From Nanobdellota archaeon (GTDB lineage: Archaea; Nanobdellota; Nanobdellia; Pacearchaeales; GW2011-AR1): a DNA stretch of 36,168 bases. A model generated the notes under the pieces. The model did no database searches. It was not told where the DNA came from and saw only the letters and a program-made list of their open reading frames with translations. The stretch spans positions 1 to 36,168 of the forward strand of contig JAFCCD010000003.1 of NCBI GenBank assembly GCA_017610405.1, read 5' to 3'. Shown here piece after piece: positions 22,386-30,240 of the stretch. The translations under genes and the position numbers were made by a program. The stretch's first letter is position 1, and each line of letters begins with the position of its first letter.

Positions 22386-22409
22386 CACCTCAACCAGCAG
22401 AGTGGGGGG
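22386..22409 (-). repeat. tRNA-3'-end-like repeat, copy G
   Basis: Read on the minus strand, CCCCCCACTCTG is followed by CTGGTTGAGGTG. The arm matches copies C, D and F; the second half resembles a T-stem/acceptor 3' end, but I find no matching intact tRNA in the window. It sits upstream of the 103-residue gene, unlike the others, which follow genes. Confidence 0.45.
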
Positions 22410-22783
22410 TTAAAATTATTTTCAAAAGAGGAAATTTTTCAATATCTCAAAAAGAGAAAAGCCAAATAAAAAGGAGATTGAAATTAACAAACCTATCACA
22501 AGAACAAAATTCAAAATAAATGTTTTGGAGAATAAAAAATCCCCCCTCCTGTAACCAAATTTTAAGTTCCTTTTTTAAAGGGATTGCAATGCCCACGCCG
22601 AGCAGAATCCATTTTATCTAATCAATGGGTGTGTTTTTTTATTATGAGGGATAAAATGAATGGCTCTTTATATAATTTTTGATTACATTACTAATCTTCA
22701 ATAAAATAGTTCAACAAAAGAAGTAATTTTATAAATCTTCTAATTTATTTAATATAGACTAAAAATTTAATAAAATAAATAAA
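22410..22783. other. Gene-free stretch with two adjacent hairpins
   Basis: No convincing coding frame. A G+C-rich island stands out in A+T-rich surroundings: GGATTGC (22581-22587) pairs with GCAGAATCC (22602-22610) with a two-base bulge, and CATTTTATC (22610-22618) pairs exactly with GATAAAATG (22650-22658). The second loop contains GGGTGTG and seven T (22634-22640), a possible plus-strand terminator. This could be a small RNA, a 5' leader element for the Hsp20-VAT operon, or a transposon remnant. Confidence 0.35.
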
Positions 22784-23176
22784 ATGACCTTTTTTGAAGA
22801 TAATGATCAATTTGAAAGCATTGTAAGAGAACTTTTTGGGGGTAAGGTTTCTAGAATTGGGAGAGATAATTATGAAGAAATTATAGAAAGTGAAAAAGAA
22901 GAGAGAGTTATAGATTTTATTCAGGATGAGAATTATATCTACCTTATTTTTGAGCTTCTAGGATATGATGAGAAAGATATTTCAATTTCAATTAAAGGTA
23001 GGGAACTTGAAATTATTGCTAAAAAAAGAAAGATGGAGGAAGTTCAAAACTATTTAATACAAAAACTTAATGAAGGACTTTTTATCAAAAAAAGTTTGCC
23101 TAATTTTATAAAAACAAAAAATTTTAAGCACACCATAAAAAATGGTATTTTAGAAATAGTGTTCATCAAAAAATGA
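22784..23176 (+). CDS. Hsp20/alpha-crystallin-type small heat-shock protein
   Basis: 130 residues. The alpha-crystallin-like fold is recognisable from VIDFIQDENYIYLIFELLGY, the following EKDISISIKGRELEIIAKKR (the DI.V....L.I element) and the final GILEIVFIKK, which stands for the G-L/I-L-x-I/V strand. It is shorter and more diverged than typical members; the oligomer-forming IxI tail is not obvious. The stop overlaps the ATG of the CDC48/VAT gene by four bases, so holdase and unfoldase are translationally coupled. A long non-coding leader region precedes it. Confidence 0.8.
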   Translation: MTFFEDNDQFESIVRELFGGKVSRIGRDNYEEIIESEKEERVIDFIQDENYIYLIFELLGYDEKDISISIKGRELEIIAKKRKMEEVQNYLIQKLNEGLFIKKSLPNFIKTKNFKHTIKNGILEIVFIKK

Positions 23177-25287
23177 GTAAAGAAAAATATTTTAATTTAG
23201 AAGTTGCAGAATCGTTACAAGAAGATATAGATAAGGGAATAGCTAGAATCCCTTCAAAAATAATGGATTCTTTTAAGCTAGTTTCAGGAGATATTATAGA
23301 AATTAAAGCAAAAACCTCCACAGTTGTAAAAGCTATGAGAACTATTAATGAAGCTGAAAATTATAAAACTATTAGGCTTGATGGGACAATAAGATCTAAT
23401 ATTGGGGCATCAATTGGAGATGAAATTAAGGCCACTCCAATAAAAATTATTGGAGCCAAATTAATTAAATTAGCTCCTTTACATGAAGTAAAGTTTAGTA
23501 ACGATCCTACAGAATATTTTCATTCTAAACTTTTACATAAACCTCTTTCTACAGGTCAAAAAACAGTTATAGATGTTTTTGGAAATAGGCTTGAATATGT
23601 TGTATTAAAATCTAATCCTAAAGGTCATTTTATTGTTACTCCTTCTACAAAGATTGTTGTTTCTGATGAACCTTACTCTGGAGATCTTAAATCAACTGGA
23701 ATTACTTATGAAGATGTTGGAGGATTAAAAAACGAAGTTGAATTGATTAGGGAAATGGTGGAACTACCGATGAATCATCCAGAAGTATTTCAAAAACTGG
23801 GGGTTGGAGCTCCAAAGGGAGTTTTACTAACAGGGCCTCCTGGAACAGGTAAAACTCTTTTAGCTAAAGCTGTTGCAAATGAAACAGACTCCTCTTTTTT
23901 TTATATTGCAGGTCCTGAAATTATGTCAAAATATTATGGTGAATCAGAAAAACATATTAGAGATATTTTTGAGAAAGCAGAAAAAAATTCTCCCTCCATA
24001 ATTTTTATAGACGAAATTGATTCTATAGCTCCAAAAAGAGGAGAGGGCATTGATCAAACAGAAAAAAGAGTTGTAGCCCAAATTCTTACCCTCATGGATG
24101 GTTTAAAATCTAGAGGACAAGTTGTTGTAATGGCAGCAACAAATAGACCTGAGGATATTGATTCAGCTCTAAGAAGACCTGGAAGATTTGATAGAGAATT
24201 AAAAATTAATCCTCCTAATGAAGGAGGAAGGAAAGAAATTTTAAGGATTCATACTAGGGGAATGCCTCTTTCTAAAGATGTTAATTTTAATGAAATTGCA
24301 ATAAAAACAATGGGATACACTGGAGCAGATCTAGAAATTCTTTGTAAGGAAGCTGGATTAAAATCTATAAAACCTTATTTTTCTGAACTAAAAAATTTAC
24401 AAGAAAAAGTTCCCACTCAAATATTGGAAAAAATAAAAGTTAGAAGACAAGATTTTATTGATGCTATGAAAGTTGTTGAGCCCTCTGCCATGAGGGAAGT
24501 TTTGATTAATAAACCTCATGTTAGATGGAGTGATATTGGGGGATTGGAAAAAGCAAAAGAAAAATTAAGGGAATTAGTTGAACTGCCTCTTTTAAGACCG
24601 GATTTATTTAAAGAAGCTGGAATAAATCCTTCAAAAGGGGTGTTATTAACAGGACCCCCTGGAACAGGTAAAACTCTTTTAGCTAAAGCTGTAGCAACAG
24701 AGGCCACTTCCAATTTTATATCTGTAAAAGGACCAGAATTAATTAGCAAGTGGGTTGGCGAGTCTGAAAAGCATGTAAGAGAGATTTTTAAGAAAGCCAG
24801 ACAAGTTGCTCCATGTATAATCTTTTTTGATGAATTTGATAGTATATCAAAACATAGAGGTTCTTCATTAAATGATTCTACAGAAAAAGTTGTAAATCAA
24901 TTACTAACAGAATTAGATGGTGTTGAAGAACTTGAAAAAGTAGTAGTTATTGCAATTGACTCCATTGTTGAACTTGGAATACCTGACAAAAAAACGAGAG
25001 AAGAAATTTTTAAAGTTCATACTAGAAATATGCCCTTAGATAAATCTATTAAAATTTTAGATTATGCTAAAAAAACAGATGGTTGGACTGGGGCAGATAT
25101 AGAAGCAATTTGTAGAAATGCTGGAATGAGTGCCATAAAAAGAGTTTATCAATCAAAGAAAAAAGAAAAATTAATAATAAAAAAAGAAGATTTTGAAGAA
25201 GGTTTAAAAGAAGTTTCAAAACAAATTGAGAAAGATATTAGTATAAAAAGTAAAAAAGAAGATAAAATAACTAAGAAGAAAAACTAA
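23173..25287 (+). CDS. CDC48/VAT-type AAA ATPase with a defective D2 domain
   Basis: 704 residues. The N domain (about 1-180) starts LEVAESLQEDIDKGIARI, the double-psi barrel for substrate binding. D1: Walker A GPPGTGKT (221-228), Walker B IIFIDEIDS, and a full second region of homology with ATNRPEDIDSALRRPGRFDR. D2: Walker A GPPGTGKT (494-501) and Walker B IIFFDEFDS, but the second region of homology is gone: VVVIA is followed directly by IDS and then IVELGIPDKK (590-604). That drops the sensor-1 Asn and the arginine fingers, about 17 residues, in frame. In known VAT both rings unfold proteins for the proteasome; here D2 should bind but hardly hydrolyse ATP. Coupled to Hsp20. Confidence 0.93.
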   Translation: MSKEKYFNLEVAESLQEDIDKGIARIPSKIMDSFKLVSGDIIEIKAKTSTVVKAMRTINEAENYKTIRLDGTIRSNIGASIGDEIKATPIKIIGAKLIKLAPLHEVKFSNDPTEYFHSKLLHKPLSTGQKTVIDVFGNRLEYVVLKSNPKGHFIVTPSTKIVVSDEPYSGDLKSTGITYEDVGGLKNEVELIREMVELPMNHPEVFQKLGVGAPKGVLLTGPPGTGKTLLAKAVANETDSSFFYIAGPEIMSKYYGESEKHIRDIFEKAEKNSPSIIFIDEIDSIAPKRGEGIDQTEKRVVAQILTLMDGLKSRGQVVVMAATNRPEDIDSALRRPGRFDRELKINPPNEGGRKEILRIHTRGMPLSKDVNFNEIAIKTMGYTGADLEILCKEAGLKSIKPYFSELKNLQEKVPTQILEKIKVRRQDFIDAMKVVEPSAMREVLINKPHVRWSDIGGLEKAKEKLRELVELPLLRPDLFKEAGINPSKGVLLTGPPGTGKTLLAKAVATEATSNFISVKGPELISKWVGESEKHVREIFKKARQVAPCIIFFDEFDSISKHRGSSLNDSTEKVVNQLLTELDGVEELEKVVVIAIDSIVELGIPDKKTREEIFKVHTRNMPLDKSIKILDYAKKTDGWTGADIEAICRNAGMSAIKRVYQSKKKEKLIIKKEDFEEGLKEVSKQIEKDISIKSKKEDKITKKKN

Positions 25288-25388
25288 AATAACCGCTCTA
25301 TCTTGGCTTTTAACAGAAAACTTGCATTGTTACCTTAATTGGTCTTTTATTTTAGTTTTATAAAAATTATTGCATTACAAGGTTATAT

Positions 25389-25411
25389 CTGGGTTCGAAT
25401 TCTGAAACCAG
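25389..25411. other. Hairpin resembling a T arm, opposite the tRNA-Tyr
   Basis: CTGG-G-TTC ... GAA-A-CCAG forms a 4+3 bp hairpin containing GGGTTCGAATTC on the plus strand. It lies ten bases beyond the 3' end of the minus-strand tRNA-Tyr and looks like an inverted, decayed copy of its T arm. It could serve as a terminator for either side; the VAT gene ends 100 bases upstream. Confidence 0.3.
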
Positions 25412-25420
25412 GATTAAAAA

Positions 25421-25565
25421 TCCCTCCGCCCAGATTCGAACTGGGGATCTCCCGGGTACTGCTTTACCCGAAAACCGGCTTTTGGGGTTTCATAGTAATC
25501 ATGATTGAATCTCCACCTTAGTTAAAAACTACAGCCAGGCGCTTTAACCACTAAGCTACGAAGGG
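25421..25565 (-). tRNA. tRNA-Tyr (GTA) with a 72-base intron
   Basis: Exon 1 is 25529-25565 and exon 2 25421-25456; the intron is 25457-25528, between positions 37 and 38. The acceptor is CCCTTCG/CGGAGGG, so the first pair is C1-G72, the archaeal/eukaryotic tRNA-Tyr identity pair, with discriminator A. The anticodon stem is CCTGG/CCGGG and the spliced loop CTGTAGC (anticodon GTA). A canonical bulge-helix-bulge can be drawn: CTGT pairs with GCAG as the 4-bp helix, with three-base bulges AG|T and TA|C. The T stem CCCAG/CTGGG carries loop TTCGAAT. Confidence 0.93.
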
Positions 25566-25600
25566 TATTTTAAGAAATAAATACTGACTTTTAAAAGTTC

Positions 25601-26980
25601 TTATTCTTCAATATCTTTCTTTCTCTGCTCTGCTATAAAAAATGCGCGGTTTGATTCAGACTCATGAATTTCGCCTTCTTTTTCATATATAGCAGTTGCT
25701 GTAGGAAGTGCAAACTTCCCAATAACACCTATCTTAGAATAAATTATATATGATAAGACCCTCATTTCTCCTGGTTCAAGTTTTTCAAAATTCCATTCCA
25801 TTCTTCTGTTTTTCTTGTCTATTTTTGATGGGTGGTCTCCTCCAAATCTTTCATAAATTTCAACCAAAGGAGGAAGTTTGTCCACGACATTAACTCTTTC
25901 AACATATTTCTTTGCATTGACTAAAACAGAAACTTTTAGTGCGAATTCTCCGCCCTTGGATTTTACAAAGGAAACTTTTTTCTTTAGAACAAGAGTTGTT
26001 TCATTGTATTTTTTAGTTAAAACAACAATAAAAATTACAAACAAAATAATTAAAAATGGAAACAACCAATTTGTTTTTACAACTATTTCCAAAGTTTCTC
26101 CTGGCATTATTTTCTCATCCCATGTATAATAAATAGTAGTACCATCTCTTTCCACAATCCCTGGTTCAGGATTAAAACTTGTAAAAAGCCGGGAGATAAT
26201 ATTTTTCTTTATTACTGTTTCAGATTGCTCAATAGTGTTTCCTGTATTTTTCTTCTCAATTATTTTCGTTGTTATTAAAAAACCAAAATCTTTTTTTGTT
26301 GTAGTAAGTATATTTTTTTCAACAAAGTTTATCGTTCCTTCAACTTCTACTTCTTTCCCCCCAATATTCATCTTTGCTGTCAAGGTATAAAATCCTGCCA
26401 CTAATTCTTTAAAATCCTTTGAATTAAGTTGGATAGGAAATTCTTTCGTCTCTTCAGGTCCTAAAGAAAAACTTTTTTCAATGTTAAAAAAAGGAGAAGA
26501 AAAATTTATATCAATTTTTCCAAAATCAAAATTTTCTCTGTTCTTGATAAATATATTAATAGAATTTAATTCGGGGTCAATATTCTGAGAACCAATTAAA
26601 AGAGCATCTTGTAAATCAATTATCTTAAATGTAAGAGTTTCAGCAATTTCAGAAGAATCACTTGCTTTAATGTAATAAGTTATAGTATAAAACCCTCTTT
26701 CGCTAATTGAATTTAAAGGGATAATTTCAAGAGGAATTTCTTTTGTTTCTCCCTTTTTTATATGAACTTTTTCAGGAGATAGAAGAAATCCTAAAAAATT
26801 AAAAAATTCAAAATCACTTGAAATACCTAAATTAGTTATTTCTAAATCAAAAACAATTCGATTATTCAACTCTGCAATCAAAACTTCACCAGTGCTCTTT
26901 TTTTCAATTTCTAAATTTATAGCAAGAATTGTAGGAATAATTAAAAGTATTAGTAAAGAGATTAAAATAATTTTTTTCAT
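25601..26980 (-). CDS. Envelope protein with Ig-like repeats and one transmembrane segment
   Basis: 459 residues. A signal peptide (KKIILISLLILLIIPTILA) leads into about 280 residues of repeated beta-sandwich modules, each with a NEW3-like edge such as KKGETKEIPLEI and GPEETKEFPIQL. The single membrane segment is at about 308-326 (WLFPFLIILFVIFIVVL). A basic stretch and a further beta-rich domain (about 345-440) follow on the other side, with KLPPLVEIYERFGG, the style of DUF11-type domains. The large ectodomain suggests a cell-surface or S-layer-associated structural role. It is alone, downstream of nothing on its strand except tRNA-Tyr, which follows it. Confidence 0.7.
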   Translation of the reverse strand: MKKIILISLLILLIIPTILAINLEIEKKSTGEVLIAELNNRIVFDLEITNLGISSDFEFFNFLGFLLSPEKVHIKKGETKEIPLEIIPLNSISERGFYTITYYIKASDSSEIAETLTFKIIDLQDALLIGSQNIDPELNSINIFIKNRENFDFGKIDINFSSPFFNIEKSFSLGPEETKEFPIQLNSKDFKELVAGFYTLTAKMNIGGKEVEVEGTINFVEKNILTTTKKDFGFLITTKIIEKKNTGNTIEQSETVIKKNIISRLFTSFNPEPGIVERDGTTIYYTWDEKIMPGETLEIVVKTNWLFPFLIILFVIFIVVLTKKYNETTLVLKKKVSFVKSKGGEFALKVSVLVNAKKYVERVNVVDKLPPLVEIYERFGGDHPSKIDKKNRRMEWNFEKLEPGEMRVLSYIIYSKIGVIGKFALPTATAIYEKEGEIHESESNRAFFIAEQRKKDIEE

Positions 26981-27041
26981 AAAAAAAACAAAGAGGAATT
27001 CTATTTAAGGATTTCGGTGATAATCCTATGACCAAAATTTA

Positions 27042-27545
27042 TTATTTTTTTCCTTCAAGATCAAGATAAGCTTTTGCTTGGCTCAGAAGTTCATCACAAT
27101 CACCAGCAATTTTGCCTTTGTATTCGTCTACCCTAGAAGGAATTACCCATTTTTCATAAATTGCCCGAAGAAATTTGTTAAAAGCACTCATCTCAAATTT
27201 TCCCTTATAATCTCTCACAATAATCCCTTTAGTAGCGAGTTTTATAGAAGCTTTATTTGTCTTTATCTTTTTTCCACCCTGTGTAATTTCCACATTTTTA
27301 AGACCTTTCACATCAAATCTAACTTTCATATCAAACCTAAAATAATCTGTAAGTTCTTTTCCCCCCTCCCATTCAACAGTAATTTCTTTTTCATCTCCTT
27401 TTAACTTTTCCTCATATTTTGTTTCAGAGAGATCTAATCCTATCTCTTCAGTAATCCATTCATAACAAAACTTATAAAATTCTGAAAATGAAAAAATCCC
27501 AACAGATTTAATAGTGCTTGAAAATACTGTTTCTTTTTCTGCCAT
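27042..27545 (-). CDS. Conserved-looking cytoplasmic protein, unknown function
   Basis: 167 residues from ATG 27545; the longer reading would overlap the CBS gene and start in its 3' end. It is alpha/beta in pattern with no signal or membrane segment. Distinct segments are FYKFCYEWITEEIGLDLSE near the N-terminus, EKEITVEWEGGKELTDYFRF in the centre and FLRAIYEKWVIPSRVDEYKG near the C-terminus. A TATA-like CTATTTAAATTATA lies about 25-35 bases before this start, supporting a leaderless transcript and the shorter start. I recall similar proteins only as hypotheticals of Nanoarchaeota-type genomes. Confidence 0.65.
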   Translation of the reverse strand: MAEKETVFSSTIKSVGIFSFSEFYKFCYEWITEEIGLDLSETKYEEKLKGDEKEITVEWEGGKELTDYFRFDMKVRFDVKGLKNVEITQGGKKIKTNKASIKLATKGIIVRDYKGKFEMSAFNKFLRAIYEKWVIPSRVDEYKGKIAGDCDELLSQAKAYLDLEGKK

Positions 27546-27600
27546 TATTTTATAAAGAAAAATATAATTTAAATAGTTAACTAAACCTCTTTTAGAATAA

Positions 27601-28161
27601 CTATATTGAATTTTTACATGATTCACAAATTAACATTCCATTAACTCTATAAAGGAAATCTATTCCTCCGCATTCCTCACATATCCCTTCCATAGAAGTT
27701 TTCTCTTTCGCTTTCTTTATCCTTTTTAATTTTCTCACTTCTTCCCTAATTTTTGCAAATTCCTCAAGTTCTGGATAAAATTCTGGGTTAAAGTTCAAAA
27801 TATCTTTTACAGTTACTATTCCAACAAGCTGGTTATTATTAATTACAGGAAGTCTTTTAAATTTCAGTTTTTTCATCTTGCTCATTGCTTCCCTAATAGT
27901 TGCAAAAGGTCTAACTGTGATAATTTTTTTAGGAGAAATATCTATAGCTTTTATATTTGCAAGATCTTTTCTTGATTTCTTTACAAGTGCCCACAAAATA
28001 TCCTTTTCATTAATAAATCCAATAAGCTTTTTTTTATCAACAATAAGAATACTTCCTATTCTTTTCTTAACCATCTTCTTAGCACATTTCAAAAGATCGT
28101 CATTAGGTCCAACAGTTATAGGTTCACGAGTCATCACATCTGCAACTAATATATCTTTCAT
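27601..28161 (-). CDS. CBS-domain pair with C-terminal zinc ribbon
   Basis: 186 residues from ATG 28161. Two CBS motifs occur: the first from DVMTREPITVGPNDD to LIGFINEKDILWAL (about 8-65), the second from IITVRPFATIREAM to LVGIVTVKDILNF (about 75-128). Such pairs bind adenosine nucleotides and act as energy-sensing modules. A charged helix links to a ribbon with CEECGG and CESCKN (four Cys) at the C-terminus, possibly nucleic-acid or protein binding. The open frame extends 103 codons further upstream, but that part is antisense to the thermosome start and lacks sense-like composition, so it is excluded. Divergent from the thermosome gene. Confidence 0.85.
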   Translation of the reverse strand: MKDILVADVMTREPITVGPNDDLLKCAKKMVKKRIGSILIVDKKKLIGFINEKDILWALVKKSRKDLANIKAIDISPKKIITVRPFATIREAMSKMKKLKFKRLPVINNNQLVGIVTVKDILNFNPEFYPELEEFAKIREEVRKLKRIKKAKEKTSMEGICEECGGIDFLYRVNGMLICESCKNSI

Positions 28162-28220
28162 TATCTTATTAATATGTTTTTTGCTTATAAACTTTATGAG
28201 ATTGTTTTCTATTACAACAA

Positions 28221-28230
28221 TATTTAAATA
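28221..28230 (+). promoter_or_regulatory. TATA box of the thermosome gene
   Basis: TATTTAAATA ends 21 bases before the ATG at 28252, implying a very short leader. It lies in the 90-base divergent space between the CBS gene and the thermosome. Confidence 0.55.
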
Positions 28231-28251
28231 AATTCTAAGAAGAATATAATT

Positions 28252-29877
28252 ATGACAGAAAAACCAATGGTTCTTATGCCTGAAGATGTCCAAAGAATTC
28301 TCGGAAAAGACGCTCAAAAAAATAACATAATGGCTGCGAAAATGGTTGCAGAGATTGTTAAAACAACTCTCGGACCAAGAGGCATGGATAAAATGCTTGT
28401 TTCTCCAACAAATGACATAATAATTACAAATGACGGAGTTACAATTCTTGAAGAAATGCAAATAGAACATCCTGCTGCAAAAATGATGGTTGAAATTGCG
28501 AGGACACAGGAAGAAGAAGTTGGTGATGGGACAACAACAGCAGTAATGATTGCTGGAAAACTTTTAGAAAATGCAGAAAAACTTCTTGATAAAAAAATTC
28601 ATCCAACTGTTATTACAAAAGGATATAGAATTGCTGCAGATAAATCTCAAGAAATTCTTTTAGATCTTGCTCTTAAAATAACTGCAGAAGATGACGATAT
28701 TTTAAAAGAAATTGCTAAAACTGCAATGACTGGAAAAGGTGCAGAAGATTCAAGGGAAAAATTTGCAAGGATTATTGTTAAAGCAATAAAACAGGTGGAA
28801 AACAACGGAAAAGTTGATTTAAATGATATAAAAATAGAAAAATCAAAAAGAGATGGAATAAAAGATACAGAGCTTATTCAAGGAATAGTTCTTGACAAAG
28901 AAAAAGTATCTTACGACATGCCAAAAATTGTAAAAGATGCTAAAATTGCTCTTATTGACTTTACTCTTGAAATTAAAAATCCAGAAATTGATACAAAGAT
29001 TTCAATCACTTCTCCAGAACAACTTCATGATTTTGTAATACAAGAAGAACTAGAAATTAAATCCATGGTAGAGAAAATAAAATTATCAGGAGCAAGTGTA
29101 ATTTTCTGTCAAAAAGGAATTGATGATTTTGCCCAGTATCTTCTTGCCAAAGAAAAGATATATGCTTGTCGTAGAGTTGCTAAAAGTGATATGGAAAAAA
29201 TAGCAAAAGCTACAGGAGGAAAAATTGTCAGCAATCTCAACGAACTAACTCCTTTTGAATTGGGAAATGCTGGAAATGTTGAAGAAGTAAAGCAGGGAGA
29301 AAACACTTTTACTTATATTAAAGAATGTCAAAATCCAAAAGCATTAACAATTCTTATTCATGGGGGTTCAGAACATGTTATTGATGAAATAAAAAGAGCA
29401 ATAAAAGATGGTTTAGGAGATGTTGCATGTACTCTACAATCAGGATTAATTGTGTCTGGAGGAGGTGCTATAGAAATAGAACTTGCAAAAAGGCTTCGTG
29501 AATTTTCACAAGGTTTAAGCGGAAGAGAACAACTGGCTGTTGAAGAATTTGCTTCTGCTCTTGAGTTTATTCCAAGTAGTCTTGCAGAAAATGCAGGATT
29601 AGACCCTATTGACATAATAACTGAACTTAAATCAAGGCATGATTCAGGAGAGAAAAATGCAGGTCTTAATTTATTTACCAACAAAATTGAAAATGTTCTT
29701 GAAGCAAGAATTATAGAACCTTTAAAGACAAAAAGTCAGGCTCTAAATTCAGCTAGCGAGGTCTCAATTATGATTTTAAGAATAGATGATATTATTTCTT
29801 CAACAGGTAAAGAGTCTTTAGGAACAGGTTTAAAGCAAGGTAAAGAAAAAATTTCTCCAGATTATGGGGATTTCTAA
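28252..29877 (+). CDS. thsA: Thermosome subunit (group II chaperonin)
   Basis: 541 residues of normal length. Equatorial-domain hallmarks are [23 protein letters not shown] and [15 protein letters not shown] (ATP site, catalytic Asp in GDGTT), and [14 protein letters not shown] with the second equatorial part near the C-terminus. The apical domain with its helical lid occupies about 210-370. The C-terminal GGM-type tail of many thermosomes is missing; the chain ends KISPDYGDF. Only one subunit gene is in the window, so a homo-oligomer or partner genes elsewhere are both possible. The gene symbol is by family, not by proven orthology. Confidence 0.96.
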   Translation: MTEKPMVLMPEDVQRILGKDAQKNNIMAAKMVAEIVKTTLGPRGMDKMLVSPTNDIIITNDGVTILEEMQIEHPAAKMMVEIARTQEEEVGDGTTTAVMIAGKLLENAEKLLDKKIHPTVITKGYRIAADKSQEILLDLALKITAEDDDILKEIAKTAMTGKGAEDSREKFARIIVKAIKQVENNGKVDLNDIKIEKSKRDGIKDTELIQGIVLDKEKVSYDMPKIVKDAKIALIDFTLEIKNPEIDTKISITSPEQLHDFVIQEELEIKSMVEKIKLSGASVIFCQKGIDDFAQYLLAKEKIYACRRVAKSDMEKIAKATGGKIVSNLNELTPFELGNAGNVEEVKQGENTFTYIKECQNPKALTILIHGGSEHVIDEIKRAIKDGLGDVACTLQSGLIVSGGGAIEIELAKRLREFSQGLSGREQLAVEEFASALEFIPSSLAENAGLDPIDIITELKSRHDSGEKNAGLNLFTNKIENVLEARIIEPLKTKSQALNSASEVSIMILRIDDIISSTGKESLGTGLKQGKEKISPDYGDF

Positions 29878-29915
29878 ACTTTTATAAAATCCTTCTGTTT
29901 TCTTACTTTAGAAAA

Positions 29916-29993
29916 ATGAAAAAAGATAAGAATTATGATTTTGTAATTCTAGATGCTGCGGGTGCTGGTTTAGCAGCTGCTTACAGTGTATGA
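29916..29993 (+). pseudogene. N-terminal remnant of an FAD/NAD(P)-binding oxidoreductase
   Basis: A 25-codon frame begins MKKDKNYDFVIL, continues DAAGAGLAAAYSV and stops at TGA 29991-29993. It reproduces the first beta strand and Gly-rich turn of a Rossmann FAD-binding enzyme (normally G-x-G-x-x-G; here D-A-A-G-A-G, so the first Gly is already lost). Nothing downstream continues the protein in any frame before the RHH gene on the other strand. Most simply it is the 5' stub of a deleted geranylgeranyl-reductase-like or related flavoprotein gene. Confidence 0.6.
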
Positions 29994-30027
29994 ATATATA
30001 AAAAAGAATAGGATTTTTACACCTTGA

Positions 30028-30240
30028 TTATTCAACCAAAACCTTTTCCTCAATTATTCTAGAAATAGGTTTTCCTGTTTTTTCCTTTAACTTCTTGAGC
30101 TTGTTTATAGTATCTACTGAAAGAGTTATATCTATTCTTTTTCGCTGAAACCCAAGTTCTCCTGTCTTATCATAATTTTCAAGAGCTTCAAAGGTTTTTT
30201 TATGTTTTTTCAATATTTTTTTAATTTCATTTAATTGCAT
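30028..30240 (-). CDS. Ribbon-helix-helix protein, probable antitoxin/partner of the Fic-like gene
   Basis: 70 residues. A helical N-terminus (NEIKKILKKHKKTFEALE) precedes a C-terminal ribbon-helix-helix module: RIDITLSVDTINKLKKLKEK followed by TGKPISRIIEEKV. RHH proteins bind operator DNA as dimers and are common antitoxins. The gene overlaps the end of the Fic-like gene by 14 bases on the same strand, so the two are coupled, with the putative antitoxin second. That order is less usual than antitoxin first. It likely represses the shared promoter upstream of the Fic gene. Confidence 0.75.
   Translation of the reverse strand: MQLNEIKKILKKHKKTFEALENYDKTGELGFQRKRIDITLSVDTINKLKKLKEKTGKPISRIIEEKVLVE

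Noticed and set aside
25339-25521. Plus-strand open frame over the tRNA-Tyr region
   Set aside because: It reads through the antisense of a clear tRNA with intron.
28162-28470. N-terminal extension of the CBS-domain frame up to 28470
   Set aside because: It is antisense to the thermosome start, unusually rich in Cys, His and Trp, and the CBS protein has a good ATG at 28161.
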